Shown: piece after piece, positions 34,560 to 43,170 of the stretch
Position numbering within the stretch: the first letter of the stretch is position 1
Layout of the letters: each line of letters starts with the position of its first letter
Assembly: GCA_036502005.1 (NCBI GenBank)
Contig: DASXZH010000081.1
Span: forward strand, 1 to 64,000
Source: DASXZH01 sp036502005
Lineage (GTDB): Bacteria > Armatimonadota > Fimbriimonadia > Fimbriimonadales > Fimbriimonadaceae
DNA length: 64,000 bases
Reading direction: 5' to 3'
Position numbers and translations under genes: made by a program
The notes under the pieces: generated by a model
The model's database searches: none
What the model was told of the DNA's origin: nothing
The model's input: the letters and a program-made list of their open reading frames with translations, nothing else

Positions 34560-35009
34560 TTATAGCCATTTTCTAGCCAGCACTTCCGCAACTTTCTCCA
34601 AAAAGTGTTCATCTTCCCGTTTGAATGTGCCCACCTTGTAGCCATCGACGTCGATCTGGCCTAAAATTTCGCCATCCAAGTGGATCAAAACCACAATCTC
34701 GCTGCGGGTATCCAGGCTGCAAGAGAGGTAGTTCTCCAGTTCCCTAACATCCGAAACGACTTGATTTGAATTCTCAGCTACCGCCGTGCCGCAAACTCCC
34801 TCGCCGATTGGTATGCGCGTATGCTCGGTCGGCTCGCCCACGTATTCGTCCAGTTCCAAATCCGATCCTTCCAGTCTGTAAATGCCGCACCAATCGTATC
34901 CATCCAAGTTACTGAGCAAGCGCATGGCCTCCTGGCGCAGTTCACCACCCCGGTTTTCGCTAGCGGAAAGGGCGTTTAGGATTAGGTTGGTATCGGCGGC
35001 GGTGATCAT
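34560..35009 (-). CDS. GAF-domain protein, possibly free-methionine-(R)-sulfoxide reductase-like
   Basis: 149 residues from ATG 35009 forming one GAF domain (a longer frame to 35075 is possible). Blocks GEGVCGTAVAENSNQVVSDV and YLSCSLDTRSEIVV hold the two cysteines that in fRMsr form the catalytic and resolving pair; a third Cys, expected near residue 65-70 in fRMsr, is missing. This would repair oxidised free methionine, or it may simply bind a small ligand. Divergent from the hydrolase gene, with 30 nt between starts. Confidence 0.65.
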   Translation of the reverse strand: MITAADTNLILNALSASENRGGELRQEAMRLLSNLDGYDWCGIYRLEGSDLELDEYVGEPTEHTRIPIGEGVCGTAVAENSNQVVSDVRELENYLSCSLDTRSEIVVLIHLDGEILGQIDVDGYKVGTFKREDEHFLEKVAEVLARKWL

Positions 35010-35039
35010 GTTTACATTATGGGAGGATAAACTGTTCCC

Positions 35040-35972
35040 ATGCTTCTTCCCCTGGTCCTGTTCATCACTGCCCAAACCGCGAGGCCATTACCAACTCCCA
35101 ACTGGGCTACGCTCGCAGGGGATTACAAATACACGCGGCTAAGCGCCAAAGATATTTCCAATGAAACCAAATCGGAAGAAAATGGGCACATTAAAATTAG
35201 CTTCGCGTTCAAGGGCACGCCCGGCGACACCGTTCACGGCGTTCTATTAGAGCCAAAAGGAGTTGCCTCGGTGCCAGTTGTCTTGCTTCTGCACGGACTG
35301 GGTGGAAGCAAAGATGAGATGCTTAAGGATATTGGCCCTTCGCTATTGGCTCAGGGCATCGGCTGCGCGGCGATAGACGCGCCAGGGCATGGCGAAAGAC
35401 AAACGAGTGACGACCAAAAGGTGATGCAGAGCATCGGGAGCGCATTGGTCTATTCCAAGGGCGATCTTCTTAAGTCCATAGTCACTCGTGACACAAACAA
35501 TAAAGCACTGGCATTTCTGCAGAAAGCGACCATCGACGGAGTGCTCGACAACCGACATTTAATCGATTTTGTAACCTCGCGCAAGGAGGTCGACACGAAG
35601 CATATAAGTGTGTTTGGCGTGAGCATGGGTTCAATGATGGGAGCGGTTTTGGGGCCGGTCGATCCCCGCGTTAAGTGCATGGCCCTATTGGTTGGGGGCG
35701 ACCCCGTTATCGGTTTGATCCCTTCGCTTCCTGCTCAATACCAGCAAATCGCCTTCGCCGGGGCTTGCAGCCTTTATGCGCCGCATTTTGCTGGGCCGGT
35801 TCATATGATCAATGCCAGTAAGGATTCGATCATGCCAGCTGAAGCCTCGGAAAGGCTGTTCGAGGCCTTTCCTGCGAAAACGAAAACCATTAACTATTAC
35901 AACTCGGACCATTATCTGCCGGGCCCCGCCTATGTGGAAGGGGAGCAGTTTGTGGTCACGAACAGCAAGTGA
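35040..35972 (+). CDS. Exported alpha/beta hydrolase (dienelactone hydrolase-like)
   Basis: 310 residues. A hydrophobic leader (MLLPLVLFITAQTA) suggests export. The hydrolase core is intact: oxyanion motif LLLHGLGGSKDE, nucleophile Ser in FGVSMGSMMGA, a likely acid in NASKDSIMP and the His in NSDHYLPGP. Substrate is unknown; relatives act on esters or lactones. Monocistronic, followed by an inverted repeat that may limit its transcript. Confidence 0.85.
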   Translation: MLLPLVLFITAQTARPLPTPNWATLAGDYKYTRLSAKDISNETKSEENGHIKISFAFKGTPGDTVHGVLLEPKGVASVPVVLLLHGLGGSKDEMLKDIGPSLLAQGIGCAAIDAPGHGERQTSDDQKVMQSIGSALVYSKGDLLKSIVTRDTNNKALAFLQKATIDGVLDNRHLIDFVTSRKEVDTKHISVFGVSMGSMMGAVLGPVDPRVKCMALLVGGDPVIGLIPSLPAQYQQIAFAGACSLYAPHFAGPVHMINASKDSIMPAEASERLFEAFPAKTKTINYYNSDHYLPGPAYVEGEQFVVTNSK

Positions 35973-35998
35973 GTGTGACCGAAAGTGGGAAGAGATTA

Positions 35999-36151
35999 AT
36001 TTCACGCAAAGACGCGAAGGCGCAAAGATCGCCATTCTATCTTTTGCATGGATTTACAACTTAGGCGCCGCTCCACTCCCAGTCAATAGATCGAACTTCT
36101 AAGGACCGTCGTTCTTCCGTTCTTTGCGAGCTTTGCGTCTTTGCGTGAAAT
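35999..36151. repeat. Inverted repeat with TTTCACGCAAAGACGC ends
   Basis: ATTTCACGCAAAGACGCGAAG (35999-36019 and on to 36028) is complementary to TCTTTGCGAGCTTTGCGTC at 36121 through 36151, with one indel and a few mismatches. The inner 90 bases show no gene. Confidence 0.65.
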
Positions 36152-36177
36152 GTCTTTTTGACACCGCCCCGCTACGC

Positions 36178-37302
36178 TTATCGATTCCAGAAGCGATCTC
36201 GCGCTTTTAGGGCTCTTTCGATTAGCTCTTGGTTTTCTTGCCCGGTATGGCCAACCACGTTGATGTGGCCCATCTTGCGACCGGGCTTCATTTCAGCCTT
36301 TCCATACCAGTGGACGCGAACTTGGGGGTCTTCCAAGGCTCGATTTAGGCTTTGATGCAAGTTAAAGGCGCCTTCAACGCCGAGGAGGTTTGCCATGCAA
36401 ACCGGAAGATGGTCTTCAGTTGATGCGTTCGGAAAGCCCATGACCGTGCGAACATGCTGCTCAAATTGGCTGGCTGCGCCCCAATCCAAAGTGTAGTGGC
36501 CGGTGTTGTGGGGACGGGGGGCGATCTCGTTCACCAAGCATTCTCCGTTTTCGAGCTGGAACAGTTCGACACCGAAAAGGCCGTTTCCGCCAAGTGCTTC
36601 GATAGCAGCCATGGCGATGCCACTAGCGTCGAAATGGGCGGGATAGACGAGATCGCAAACGTGGTTCTCTTGAACGGTCTCCATGGTTGGAAAGGTGCCA
36701 GCGCCCCACTCGGAAATAAAAACCATAACGGCGAGTTCGCGTTTAAATGGCACAAACTCTTCCGCAAGCCAGCCGCCCGGTCCCCACTCACTATGCAGCC
36801 TTTCAAACTCATCAATGGTCCGCGCATAGCGCGTGCCTTTGCCATCATAGCCCCCGAAGCGGGCTTTTAAGACCATTGGGAATCCAATGATCTCAAGCGC
36901 TTCCTCTCCCTTTTCGGTTAGGGCAGCGGCCTTGGGGCTGGGAACACCCGCTTGTCTGAGTGCTTGGCGCTGCAGAAGCTTGTCTTGAATAGCTGCGAGG
37001 GTTTCAACGTTTGGCACCAGCTTATCTGGCTTCACTCCAGCGATCTTGAAAGCTTCTTGAATAGCGACCGCCGGGATGAACTCGTTTTCCAAAGTTACAT
37101 GCTGGCACCGCCTTAGAACCTCGGCAATTTTCTCGGGATCATCCAATCGACCCTGAATTGCGTCCGCAATTTGCGAAGCCGGCGTGTCTTTGCCCGGATC
37201 TAGGGATAAGCATTTCAACCCCATCCGCTGTGCGGCCTGAATGCTCATGCGAGCAAGTTGGCCACCCCCTAGGAATCCCAGATCGTATTGGAACTCAGCC
37301 AC
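36178..37302 (-). CDS. purK: N5-carboxyaminoimidazole ribonucleotide synthase
   Basis: PurK attaches bicarbonate to AIR with ATP in purine synthesis, using an ATP-grasp fold. The start LGFLGGGQLARMSIQAA, the middle VLKARFGGYDGKGTRY (ATP-binding Lys and loop) and the C-terminal VNEIAPRPHNTGHYT are all present. I take GTG 37302, overlapping the formiminotransferase stop by 8 nt; TTG 37323 is also possible. About 374 residues, the normal size. purE is not next to it. It is the last gene of the fabI operon. Confidence 0.95.
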   Translation of the reverse strand: MAEFQYDLGFLGGGQLARMSIQAAQRMGLKCLSLDPGKDTPASQIADAIQGRLDDPEKIAEVLRRCQHVTLENEFIPAVAIQEAFKIAGVKPDKLVPNVETLAAIQDKLLQRQALRQAGVPSPKAAALTEKGEEALEIIGFPMVLKARFGGYDGKGTRYARTIDEFERLHSEWGPGGWLAEEFVPFKRELAVMVFISEWGAGTFPTMETVQENHVCDLVYPAHFDASGIAMAAIEALGGNGLFGVELFQLENGECLVNEIAPRPHNTGHYTLDWGAASQFEQHVRTVMGFPNASTEDHLPVCMANLLGVEGAFNLHQSLNRALEDPQVRVHWYGKAEMKPGRKMGHINVVGHTGQENQELIERALKARDRFWNR

Positions 37303-38176
37303 TAACACCCAGTCTATCGACAATCTGGTTGGGTTTAACCTGCAGGCGCTTCGCGCCTGCCACGTCCCTTTGGCGGATCACACCGATTAGCTCCGTGCCC
37401 GCGATTTTCACGTCAGCCTCGGCAGCCGCTTTCTGGATCCAATCGACAATGGGATCGACGCTGGTTAAATCTGGCAACGTTAAATTCAGGCTCACTTGAA
37501 TCAGTTGTCTTGAGCTCAAGGGAAATCCTAAAGCCCGAACGCCAAGAAATCTCTCATCGCCATCCAACCTCAGAGTTCTAATTCGCTTTGCAAGCTCCTT
37601 GGCGATAATAGGCTCTTCCGACTGCAAGTTGACATTGAACGCGATCAAGAAATCTCGAACGCCAAGAATGGTGACGCCCAAATGCGGATGGGCCAGTTTT
37701 GGCCCGAAATCCGGTCTTAGTTCCTTTCCGATCAGCCCTCCAAACCCGCCTTTCCTTAAAGACGGTAGATCGGCTTCGTGCCGGCCCTTTTCAGACCTCT
37801 CGTAGAGAAAAACGGGCAGCTCATACTTGAGGGCGAGGTTTTGGCCAAAATTATTAACCATTTGGTCAAGTTCCGCAAACGGCACTTCCCACTCTGGCAG
37901 AGCGACAAATGGGCACACGTCCAACGCGCCGATGCGGGGATGGACGCCAATATGGCGATTGAGGTCGATGACGCCGAATGCGAGTTCGCAAAGCTCCTCA
38001 AGCTTTGCGAAAACAAGTTCGGCCTCGCCAGAAAAGGCGGTTACAGTCCGGTTGTGGTCGATATCTGCTTCCAGATAATGGAGGGCAATGCCCTCGCCAG
38101 GAAATTGATCGCCAAATTGACGAAACAACGTCCTTTCTCGTCCGAAAGACCAATTAGGAACCGTTAGAATGCGCAT
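37295..38176 (-). CDS. Glutamate formimidoyltransferase
   Basis: This enzyme moves the formimino group from formiminoglutamate to tetrahydrofolate, feeding the one-carbon pool. The 293 residues match the N-terminal two thirds of vertebrate FTCD. Present are LEADIDHNRTVTAFSG, HIGVHPRIGALDVCPFV (with the catalytic His) and DFLIAFNVNLQSEE. The downstream cyclodeaminase domain is absent, so another protein must finish the step. Start ATG abuts the fabI stop without a gap (TAA-ATG) and it overlaps purK, linking folate and purine synthesis. Confidence 0.9.
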   Translation of the reverse strand: MRILTVPNWSFGRERTLFRQFGDQFPGEGIALHYLEADIDHNRTVTAFSGEAELVFAKLEELCELAFGVIDLNRHIGVHPRIGALDVCPFVALPEWEVPFAELDQMVNNFGQNLALKYELPVFLYERSEKGRHEADLPSLRKGGFGGLIGKELRPDFGPKLAHPHLGVTILGVRDFLIAFNVNLQSEEPIIAKELAKRIRTLRLDGDERFLGVRALGFPLSSRQLIQVSLNLTLPDLTSVDPIVDWIQKAAAEADVKIAGTELIGVIRQRDVAGAKRLQVKPNQIVDRLGVSG

Positions 38177-38941
38177 TTACATGCCAACAATGTTGTAGCC
38201 GCTGTCGACAAAAATGATTTGACCCGTTACACCCCGGCTGAGGTCACTCAGCAAATAAAGGCCTGAACCGGCCACTTCTTCCTGCCCATAGGGCCTCTTA
38301 AGTGGCGCCCGTTCTTGAACGTAGCCGATCATATCCAACAATCCTTTGACGCCTCTTGCGGCCACGGTGTTTACCGGTCCGGGCGATAATGTGTTGACGC
38401 GTATTCCACGTACTCCCAAATCGCCCGCTAAATATCTTACGCTTGATTCCAGGGCGGCCTTGGCCACGCCCATCACATTGTAGTTCTGAGCCCAACGCAC
38501 ACTGCCTATATAGCTTATGGTCACGATGCTGGCATCGTCGTTCAGGACCGGCTCTAGGGCCTTGCTGAGCTTTACAAGCGAAAAGGCCGAGATATCCAAG
38601 GCGGTATTGAATCCGTCTTCGGAGGTGTCTATAAATCTGCCTTGCAGGTCTTCTCTTTTGGCGAAGGCAGCGGAATGGACAAAGAAATCGAGGCCGCCAT
38701 ATTTTGCTTTCACGTTTTCAACAAGTTTGGCGACTTCTTCTTCGTTGGCAAAATCGCAGGTAAATGGAGTGAAGGCGGATTGGCCCTCGATAAGTTTGTT
38801 GACGTTTTCTAGAGTTCGCTCATTTTGAGCGCCCACGCCGACCTGGGCACCGTTCTTCGCCGCTATTTCGGCAATTGCCCAGCCGATGCTGTTCTTGTTG
38901 GTGACGCTGAGAACGAGGCCCTTCTTTCCTTCCAATAGCAT
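38177..38941 (-). CDS. fabI: Enoyl-ACP reductase
   Basis: FabI reduces the trans-2-enoyl-ACP double bond in fatty acid synthesis. The start ATG 38941 gives LLEGKKGLVLSVTNKNSIG, with the NAD site SIGWAIA. The catalytic Tyr and Lys are in YNVMGVAKAALESS (YxxxxxxK), and another Tyr is in ISYIGS. A frame back to 39058 adds unlikely residues. 254 residues is normal for FabI. It is the first gene of fabI, formimidoyltransferase, purK. Confidence 0.95.
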   Translation of the reverse strand: MLLEGKKGLVLSVTNKNSIGWAIAEIAAKNGAQVGVGAQNERTLENVNKLIEGQSAFTPFTCDFANEEEVAKLVENVKAKYGGLDFFVHSAAFAKREDLQGRFIDTSEDGFNTALDISAFSLVKLSKALEPVLNDDASIVTISYIGSVRWAQNYNVMGVAKAALESSVRYLAGDLGVRGIRVNTLSPGPVNTVAARGVKGLLDMIGYVQERAPLKRPYGQEEVAGSGLYLLSDLSRGVTGQIIFVDSGYNIVGM

Positions 38942-39115
38942 AGATTTGATTATGCACTGGAAAGGGCCTTCGGCCCTGCTGAACAGAGTAACAGGGCAAC
39001 GAGTAACTGATCGCATTGTCCGGTGAGAGTTCAAACTGAGTTCTTTCATCGCGTCCATTCCGTCCTCAATATTGTCTTCTTGGCGACTGGTCGAGATTAT
39101 TCAATACTTACTTAG

Positions 39116-39511
39116 ATGAACGACAATTCAATCAAATGCCTCAGTTGCGGCGCTATGAATCCCGCTGGCAGCAGAGTCTGCACTCTGTGCAACACTCCGT
39201 TGGGGCCAGCCCAGGGCATTCCCCCAACTCAGGAAGGTCAATATTATCGTCCCCCTAGCGCGGCGCAAGTTGGAAATTGGTGGGACAAGCAGGCAGCGCC
39301 GTACAAGAAAGGGAGTGCTTGGCTTTGGTTTCACGTATTTTGCTGCCAGGTTCCCGGCCTCATCGTGGCTGTGCTGCTGATAGCTTGCTGCTCTACCCAA
39401 GAGGGAAAAGATAACGGCATGAGACTGTTGAAGTATTCTGCCATTGGCTTTGGCGTAGCCGTAGTAATAAGAATCGTTCTTATTGGCTTAGCCTTGGCCC
39501 CTCATAGATGA
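39116..39511 (+). CDS. Zinc-ribbon membrane protein
   Basis: 131 residues. A zinc ribbon at the N-terminus (CLSCGAMNPAGSRVCTLCN, CxxC-x10-CxxC), a Pro-rich linker and two membrane helices (about 75-95 and 107-128). Such zinc-ribbon/2-TM proteins are common and mostly uncharacterised. It overlaps the DUF2752 gene by 4 nt, so both are made together. Confidence 0.7.
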   Translation: MNDNSIKCLSCGAMNPAGSRVCTLCNTPLGPAQGIPPTQEGQYYRPPSAAQVGNWWDKQAAPYKKGSAWLWFHVFCCQVPGLIVAVLLIACCSTQEGKDNGMRLLKYSAIGFGVAVVIRIVLIGLALAPHR

Positions 39512-40107
39512 GTCTTACTGAAACCCATTCACAACAAGACGTTGGGCGTGAGCATCACGTGTTAGTTCTAGCCGCGTGTGCGTTTGTACTTTTGGCGGCC
39601 GCTTTTTTTCGGCTGCAACCAACCGGCGAGCATGCGGTCGTAGCTTTTGGGTATCAGCTTCCCGACGTGTGTGCTTACCGGCAAATAACGGGCCTGTGGT
39701 GCCCGGGCTGCGGCCTTACTCGCTCGTTTGTATCGCTCGCGCATGGACAGTTGGGGGATTCAGTTGGCTTTAATCCTTTGGGACCGCTGTTGTTCTTGAT
39801 TGTGGCGGCTCAGGTTCCCCTTCGCTCTTTTGCCCTATTTCGGCGGGGCGCGCCGCTATCTGGTTGGATGTCAAGAGCCAATGCAGATTTCGGCAAAACG
39901 ATGCTGATTGCGTTGTTGTTGCTGGGCGCGATAAGACTGCAGTGGGGACTCGCCCACCAAAACCTCATCAAGACTGACGCGGAGCCACCGGCCGATTGGG
40001 CTACGACGATTATCCTGCTGTTCGTGTCCTGGGCGTTGCTATGGGCGGGGCAGAAACTCCCGAAGCTTAGGACAGTTCTTAGGGCTAGGTTCGCTAAACA
40101 GTCTTAA
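39508..40107 (+). CDS. DUF2752 membrane protein
   Basis: 199 residues. The DUF2752 signature is complete: ITGLWCPGCGLTRSFVSLAH with two Cys in CPGC, then GQLGDSVGFNPLGPLLFLIV. About four membrane helices. The family is of unknown function and often lies near secretion or signal-transduction genes. The first 40 residues hold an extra hydrophobic helix. Operon with the zinc-ribbon gene. Confidence 0.88.
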   Translation: MSLTETHSQQDVGREHHVLVLAACAFVLLAAAFFRLQPTGEHAVVAFGYQLPDVCAYRQITGLWCPGCGLTRSFVSLAHGQLGDSVGFNPLGPLLFLIVAAQVPLRSFALFRRGAPLSGWMSRANADFGKTMLIALLLLGAIRLQWGLAHQNLIKTDAEPPADWATTIILLFVSWALLWAGQKLPKLRTVLRARFAKQS

Positions 40108-40170
40108 GATTCGTCTTGGCTCGGTGACAGTCCGCCGTAAACCTGCCCTTCCAAGGCTGCTTCCTCGGGA

Positions 40171-40203
40171 CCTCCCCCGGTTCGCGGCCTCACCGGCCCC
40201 TCC
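40171..40203. repeat. Third copy of the CCGGTTCGCGG repeat core
   Basis: CCTCCCCCGGTTCGCGGCCT (40171 on) and CACCGGCCCCTCC are the reverse complement of the core at 2361-2402 and 4888-4921, with few mismatches. Confidence 0.6.
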
Positions 40204-40268
40204 ACCCGAGAGGGGCGAAGGGTCTTAAGTCATTCGAAATGCTCTTAACCTAATGGGCAAGTCCCTGG

Positions 40269-40316
40269 GGCTAGGGTTTCACCCCCGGGATTCCTCACAC
40301 GGAGTTCGGAATGACA
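40269..40316. repeat. Dispersed repeat: GGATTCCTCACACGGAGTTC type, copy 1
   Basis: GGCTAGGGTTTCACCCCCGG (40269 on), followed by GATTCCTCACACGGAGTTCG and GAATGACA, matches 55140-55187 at 46 of 48 bases. The gap 40108-40377 holds only repeats. Confidence 0.75.
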
Positions 40317-40377
40317 GAGGGTGTCAGGATGACATTTGGAAAAGCAAATATTGCCCGTGAACCCTAAGGATCTAAGG

Positions 40378-40602
40378 CTAAACCGCTAAGTCAAGGCCGC
40401 CGCCGGGTTCGGCAGCGATGTGTTCGACCAAGGGTTCCTCTTCAACCTCAAGTTCGTTTGTAAGCTCCACTTGGTCTTCCTTATGGGGCTTTTCTTTTTT
40501 TTCTTGAGGGTTATGTTGGCGTGCGCCATCACCGACTCGCTGCGTTGAAGACAGCGATTGCAAACTCGAGATTACGGGTTGGATTCGGTCGATGTCGCCC
40601 AC
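40378..40602 (-). CDS. Small acidic protein next to the FliA-type sigma factor
   Basis: 74 residues from GTG 40602, 23 nt after the sigma factor stop. It is strongly charged (EKKEKPHKEDQ, LEVEEEPLVEHIAAE) with no Cys, signal peptide or membrane helix. Its N-terminus IDRIQPVISSLQS and the DQVELTNE stretch loosely resemble the disordered N-terminal part of FlgM anti-sigma factors. This is speculative, and the C-terminal sigma-binding helices of FlgM are not obvious. Its position is the best evidence that it is real. Confidence 0.5.
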   Translation of the reverse strand: MGDIDRIQPVISSLQSLSSTQRVGDGARQHNPQEKKEKPHKEDQVELTNELEVEEEPLVEHIAAEPGGGLDLAV

Positions 40603-40625
40603 GTTTTAACGTGGCACGCACCCTT

Positions 40626-41405
40626 TTACCGGGTGTGTACGCCACCCTCCTGGTGCATGAAGTTTCGCAGCCTTGTCATGGCTTGGGTATGAAGCTGATA
40701 AACGCGCGATTCGCTGACGCCGAGAACTTTGCCGATTTCTTTGAAAGTTAAACCCTCGAAGTAGTAAAGCGCAACCACGAGTCGCTCGCGCTCCGGAAGT
40801 TTGTCCACGCCGGCAGCAAGGATCCTGCGGATCTCGCGGCCTTCGAGTTCGCCAACGGGGTTGGCGGTTTCGTCAACGATGAGTTCGACGAAGTGAATAT
40901 GATCGTCGCTCTCGCCGGTGGCGAGGATGTCATCAAGGCTATAGACATTGGTTCGGCCCATCCGGACCATTAATTCGTTAACTTCGCCGATGCTAATGGA
41001 GAGGTTCTCCGCGAGCTCGTGCTCCGTTGCTGGGCGGCCAAGCTTCGTTTCCATGGCCATCATTGCTCGGTCGAGAGCCTTTAGCTTTTCTCGGATACTG
41101 CGAGGGACCCAGTCCTCGTCTCGAAGCATTTCCAAAATCGCGCCACGAATAAGAGCGATGGCGTAGGTTTCAAATTTTACGTCCCTGGTTGGGTCGAACT
41201 GATCGACGGACTTAACTAGGCCGATGACGCCGGCGCCTATGAGATCTTCTCGGTCCATTCCACCGGGGAGGCTGGTAACTAATCGACCGGCTGTAATCTT
41301 AACGAGATAAGAATAGTGGTTGATGAGTTCCGCTCTAGCATCAGGGTTCTTGTAAACCTTGAAATCCATCCATGATCGTTTCAGTTGTTCGGGAGATAAC
41401 GGCAT
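40626..41405 (-). CDS. FliA/WhiG-family RNA polymerase sigma factor
   Basis: 259 residues of a group-3 sigma-70. Region 2 shows DLIGAGVIGLVKSVDQFDPT and the DNA-melting/–10 helix KFETYAIALIRGAILEMLRD; region 3 WVPRSIREKLKAL; region 4 FKEIGKVLGVSESRVYQLHT. The FliA subgroup directs flagellar or chemotaxis genes in motile bacteria and sporulation (WhiG) in others. No flagellar gene is in this window. AGAGGA lies before the ATG. It follows a small membrane protein and precedes the acidic 74-residue protein. Confidence 0.93.
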   Translation of the reverse strand: MPLSPEQLKRSWMDFKVYKNPDARAELINHYSYLVKITAGRLVTSLPGGMDREDLIGAGVIGLVKSVDQFDPTRDVKFETYAIALIRGAILEMLRDEDWVPRSIREKLKALDRAMMAMETKLGRPATEHELAENLSISIGEVNELMVRMGRTNVYSLDDILATGESDDHIHFVELIVDETANPVGELEGREIRRILAAGVDKLPERERLVVALYYFEGLTFKEIGKVLGVSESRVYQLHTQAMTRLRNFMHQEGGVHTR

Positions 41406-41432
41406 TCGATTAAAATCCTCTGTCCTTTCGCC

Positions 41433-41633
41433 TTATTTATTTTCGGTCAGTGCCCCTTCGGCAGAATCTTCTGGTTTCTGCACTGTAAAGAACACGTACC
41501 ATACTTGTGTTGCCGCCCAACCTAGGATAAATGCCAGGGTAGCGCGCCATATAATAGCGACGGGGTCGACGCTCGAAAGGATGCCAGCTGCTAAAGCAAC
41601 CAGCGCTGCTAAACCTCCTACGATCGTCGGCAT
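41433..41633 (-). CDS. Small membrane protein upstream of the sigma factor
   Basis: 66 residues. Two hydrophobic stretches (about 3-20 and 27-49, RATLAFILGWAATQVWYVFF) and an acidic tail. AAGGTAG lies close to the ATG as a ribosome site. It stops 27 nt before the sigma factor and shares its orientation, so it probably starts the operon. No family recognised. Confidence 0.6.
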   Translation of the reverse strand: MPTIVGGLAALVALAAGILSSVDPVAIIWRATLAFILGWAATQVWYVFFTVQKPEDSAEGALTENK

Positions 41634-41778
41634 CTACCTTGTTTCTCCAGTTGCTCGACGTGCACAAAGCACAATTAACATCCTGGTCAAATTACCATTC
41701 ACCATTAGGTTAACTTCGCAATATTTGTTAAGTTTTTAACGGTTAAAGCTAAAGTGCCTCCTCCGGGTTGGGCTAAAA

Positions 41779-42537
41779 CTAGAGGGGCAGCCGTAGGCCA
41801 TCGTATGACAGCCGCACGTTTGGTGGCATACTGGCTGCCGTCTTATCGTGATCGTAGTCGTGGCTAAGGTGGGTGAAGTAGGTCATTTCCGCGCCGATCT
41901 CAGCCGCGACTTCCATGGCCTTATCGAAATGATAGTGATTCGGATGCGGCTTGTACCGCGTGGCGTCCAGCATCAAAACCCTTAAGTTATTCAGCTTGGC
42001 TCGGGCGGCAGGAGGAATATTGCTCACGTCGGTGAGATAGGCGAAGTCGTTAATTCGCAATCCAATCACGGGAACGGGGCCGTGGTCCACGATCATGGTC
42101 TCAACCCTAAATCCGCTCAGTTCTAGAACGTCGGGCACATCGGCCAAATCAAACCGAGGCACCTCGCCGGTTGGATTTACATCGTAGGCGTATTTAAAGA
42201 TCCGTTTGATATCTGCCTGATACTCTGGCAACGTGTAAACCGGCATTGACCGTTTGGTTAATAAACAGAAAGCCCTTAGGTCGTCCATCCCCATCACGTG
42301 GTCGGCGTGAGAGTGAGTGATGATCACCGAGTCCACACGCTTTACGTTTTCGCGAAGGAGTTGTAGACGCAGTTCTGGAGGGCAATCCACCAGAACATTG
42401 CCATCGGGGCCTTCCAATAGAATAGAGGGTCGCGTGCGATGGTTCTTAGGATTCGCCAGAAACTCTGCCGGATAATCGATACCGAGGGACGGGACGCCGT
42501 TGCTGGTTCCTGAGCCCAGGACGACCACCTCAGCCAT
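41779..42537 (-). CDS. PhnP-like metallo-beta-lactamase-fold phosphodiesterase
   Basis: 252 residues. The fold's metal-binding motif is HSHADHVMGMDDLRAF; further ligands are the Asp/His in YLTDVSNI and THLSHDYDHDKT. The N-terminal GSGTSNGVPSLG block is typical of the PhnP/YycJ branch, which hydrolyses cyclic phosphate esters (PhnP: phosphoribosyl 1,2-cyclic phosphate) in the cytoplasm. No phn gene is near, so the substrate is open. ATG overlaps the upstream stop by 1 nt (TGATG). Confidence 0.85.
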   Translation of the reverse strand: MAEVVVLGSGTSNGVPSLGIDYPAEFLANPKNHRTRPSILLEGPDGNVLVDCPPELRLQLLRENVKRVDSVIITHSHADHVMGMDDLRAFCLLTKRSMPVYTLPEYQADIKRIFKYAYDVNPTGEVPRFDLADVPDVLELSGFRVETMIVDHGPVPVIGLRINDFAYLTDVSNIPPAARAKLNNLRVLMLDATRYKPHPNHYHFDKAMEVAAEIGAEMTYFTHLSHDYDHDKTAASMPPNVRLSYDGLRLPL

Positions 42538-43145
42538 CAGTTGGCGCCGGCCTTCTCCAAAACCATCACGGCCACCAGTGTGCTTGGCACGTCGCTATAC
42601 TGCGAAATCCTTTCGATGCATCGGCCAAGGTTGCGCTCGCCCATTTCATCGGTGCTTTGCTGCGCTTTAAGAGCTTCAGCGACCAGATCAATAACCTCTC
42701 TTAAGAACTTAGCCCGATTCTGAGGCAAAGACTTGTTCTGAATCGCCGCGTAGCGGCGGCTAAGCTGCTCGTACACGCCGTCCCAGCCGGATCGCGAACT
42801 GATCTCCGCCCGAGTCTTGGATTCAGCGATATCCTTCAGGCGCTGGGCCTCCAAGTCGCGCCTTTTAACCCGTTCCCAATCGGCAAACGTCGTACCGTCA
42901 ATCACGCGGCCGATAGTTTGTTTACCCGCCACCCGCGTTAGCTCAAGATCAATAAAGCGCTTTGTTTGAGCCATGCGCAAATGGCCTGCGAGGTCTCCAT
43001 CTTTGGGCGCAAGGCCAATCACAAAGGTGTTGTCCTCAATGGCGATGGGCACCGCGCTGTTAAGAGCGGCCCAAACGCCGACGCCGGTCACATTGCTGCG
43101 AATAACGGGAAGGGCTTGTTTCCAAATTTCAGTGGCTTCAGACAT
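42537..43145 (-). CDS. Protein with a DnaA N-terminal-like domain
   Basis: 202 residues from ATG 43145 (a frame to 43241 is probably not translated). Residues 1-60, with IWKQALPVIRSNVTGVGVWA and DNTFVIGLAPKDG, resemble the DnaA N-terminal fold, which binds helicase loaders and other partners. The rest is helical, with an RRDLEAQRLKDIAESKT coiled-coil-like stretch and no AAA+ or DNA-binding domain. A role in replication-linked protein contact is a guess. Coupled to the PhnP-like gene. Confidence 0.5.
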   Translation of the reverse strand: MSEATEIWKQALPVIRSNVTGVGVWAALNSAVPIAIEDNTFVIGLAPKDGDLAGHLRMAQTKRFIDLELTRVAGKQTIGRVIDGTTFADWERVKRRDLEAQRLKDIAESKTRAEISSRSGWDGVYEQLSRRYAAIQNKSLPQNRAKFLREVIDLVAEALKAQQSTDEMGERNLGRCIERISQYSDVPSTLVAVMVLEKAGAN

Positions 43146-43170
43146 CCGTATCGGATTATAGATTGCAGCC

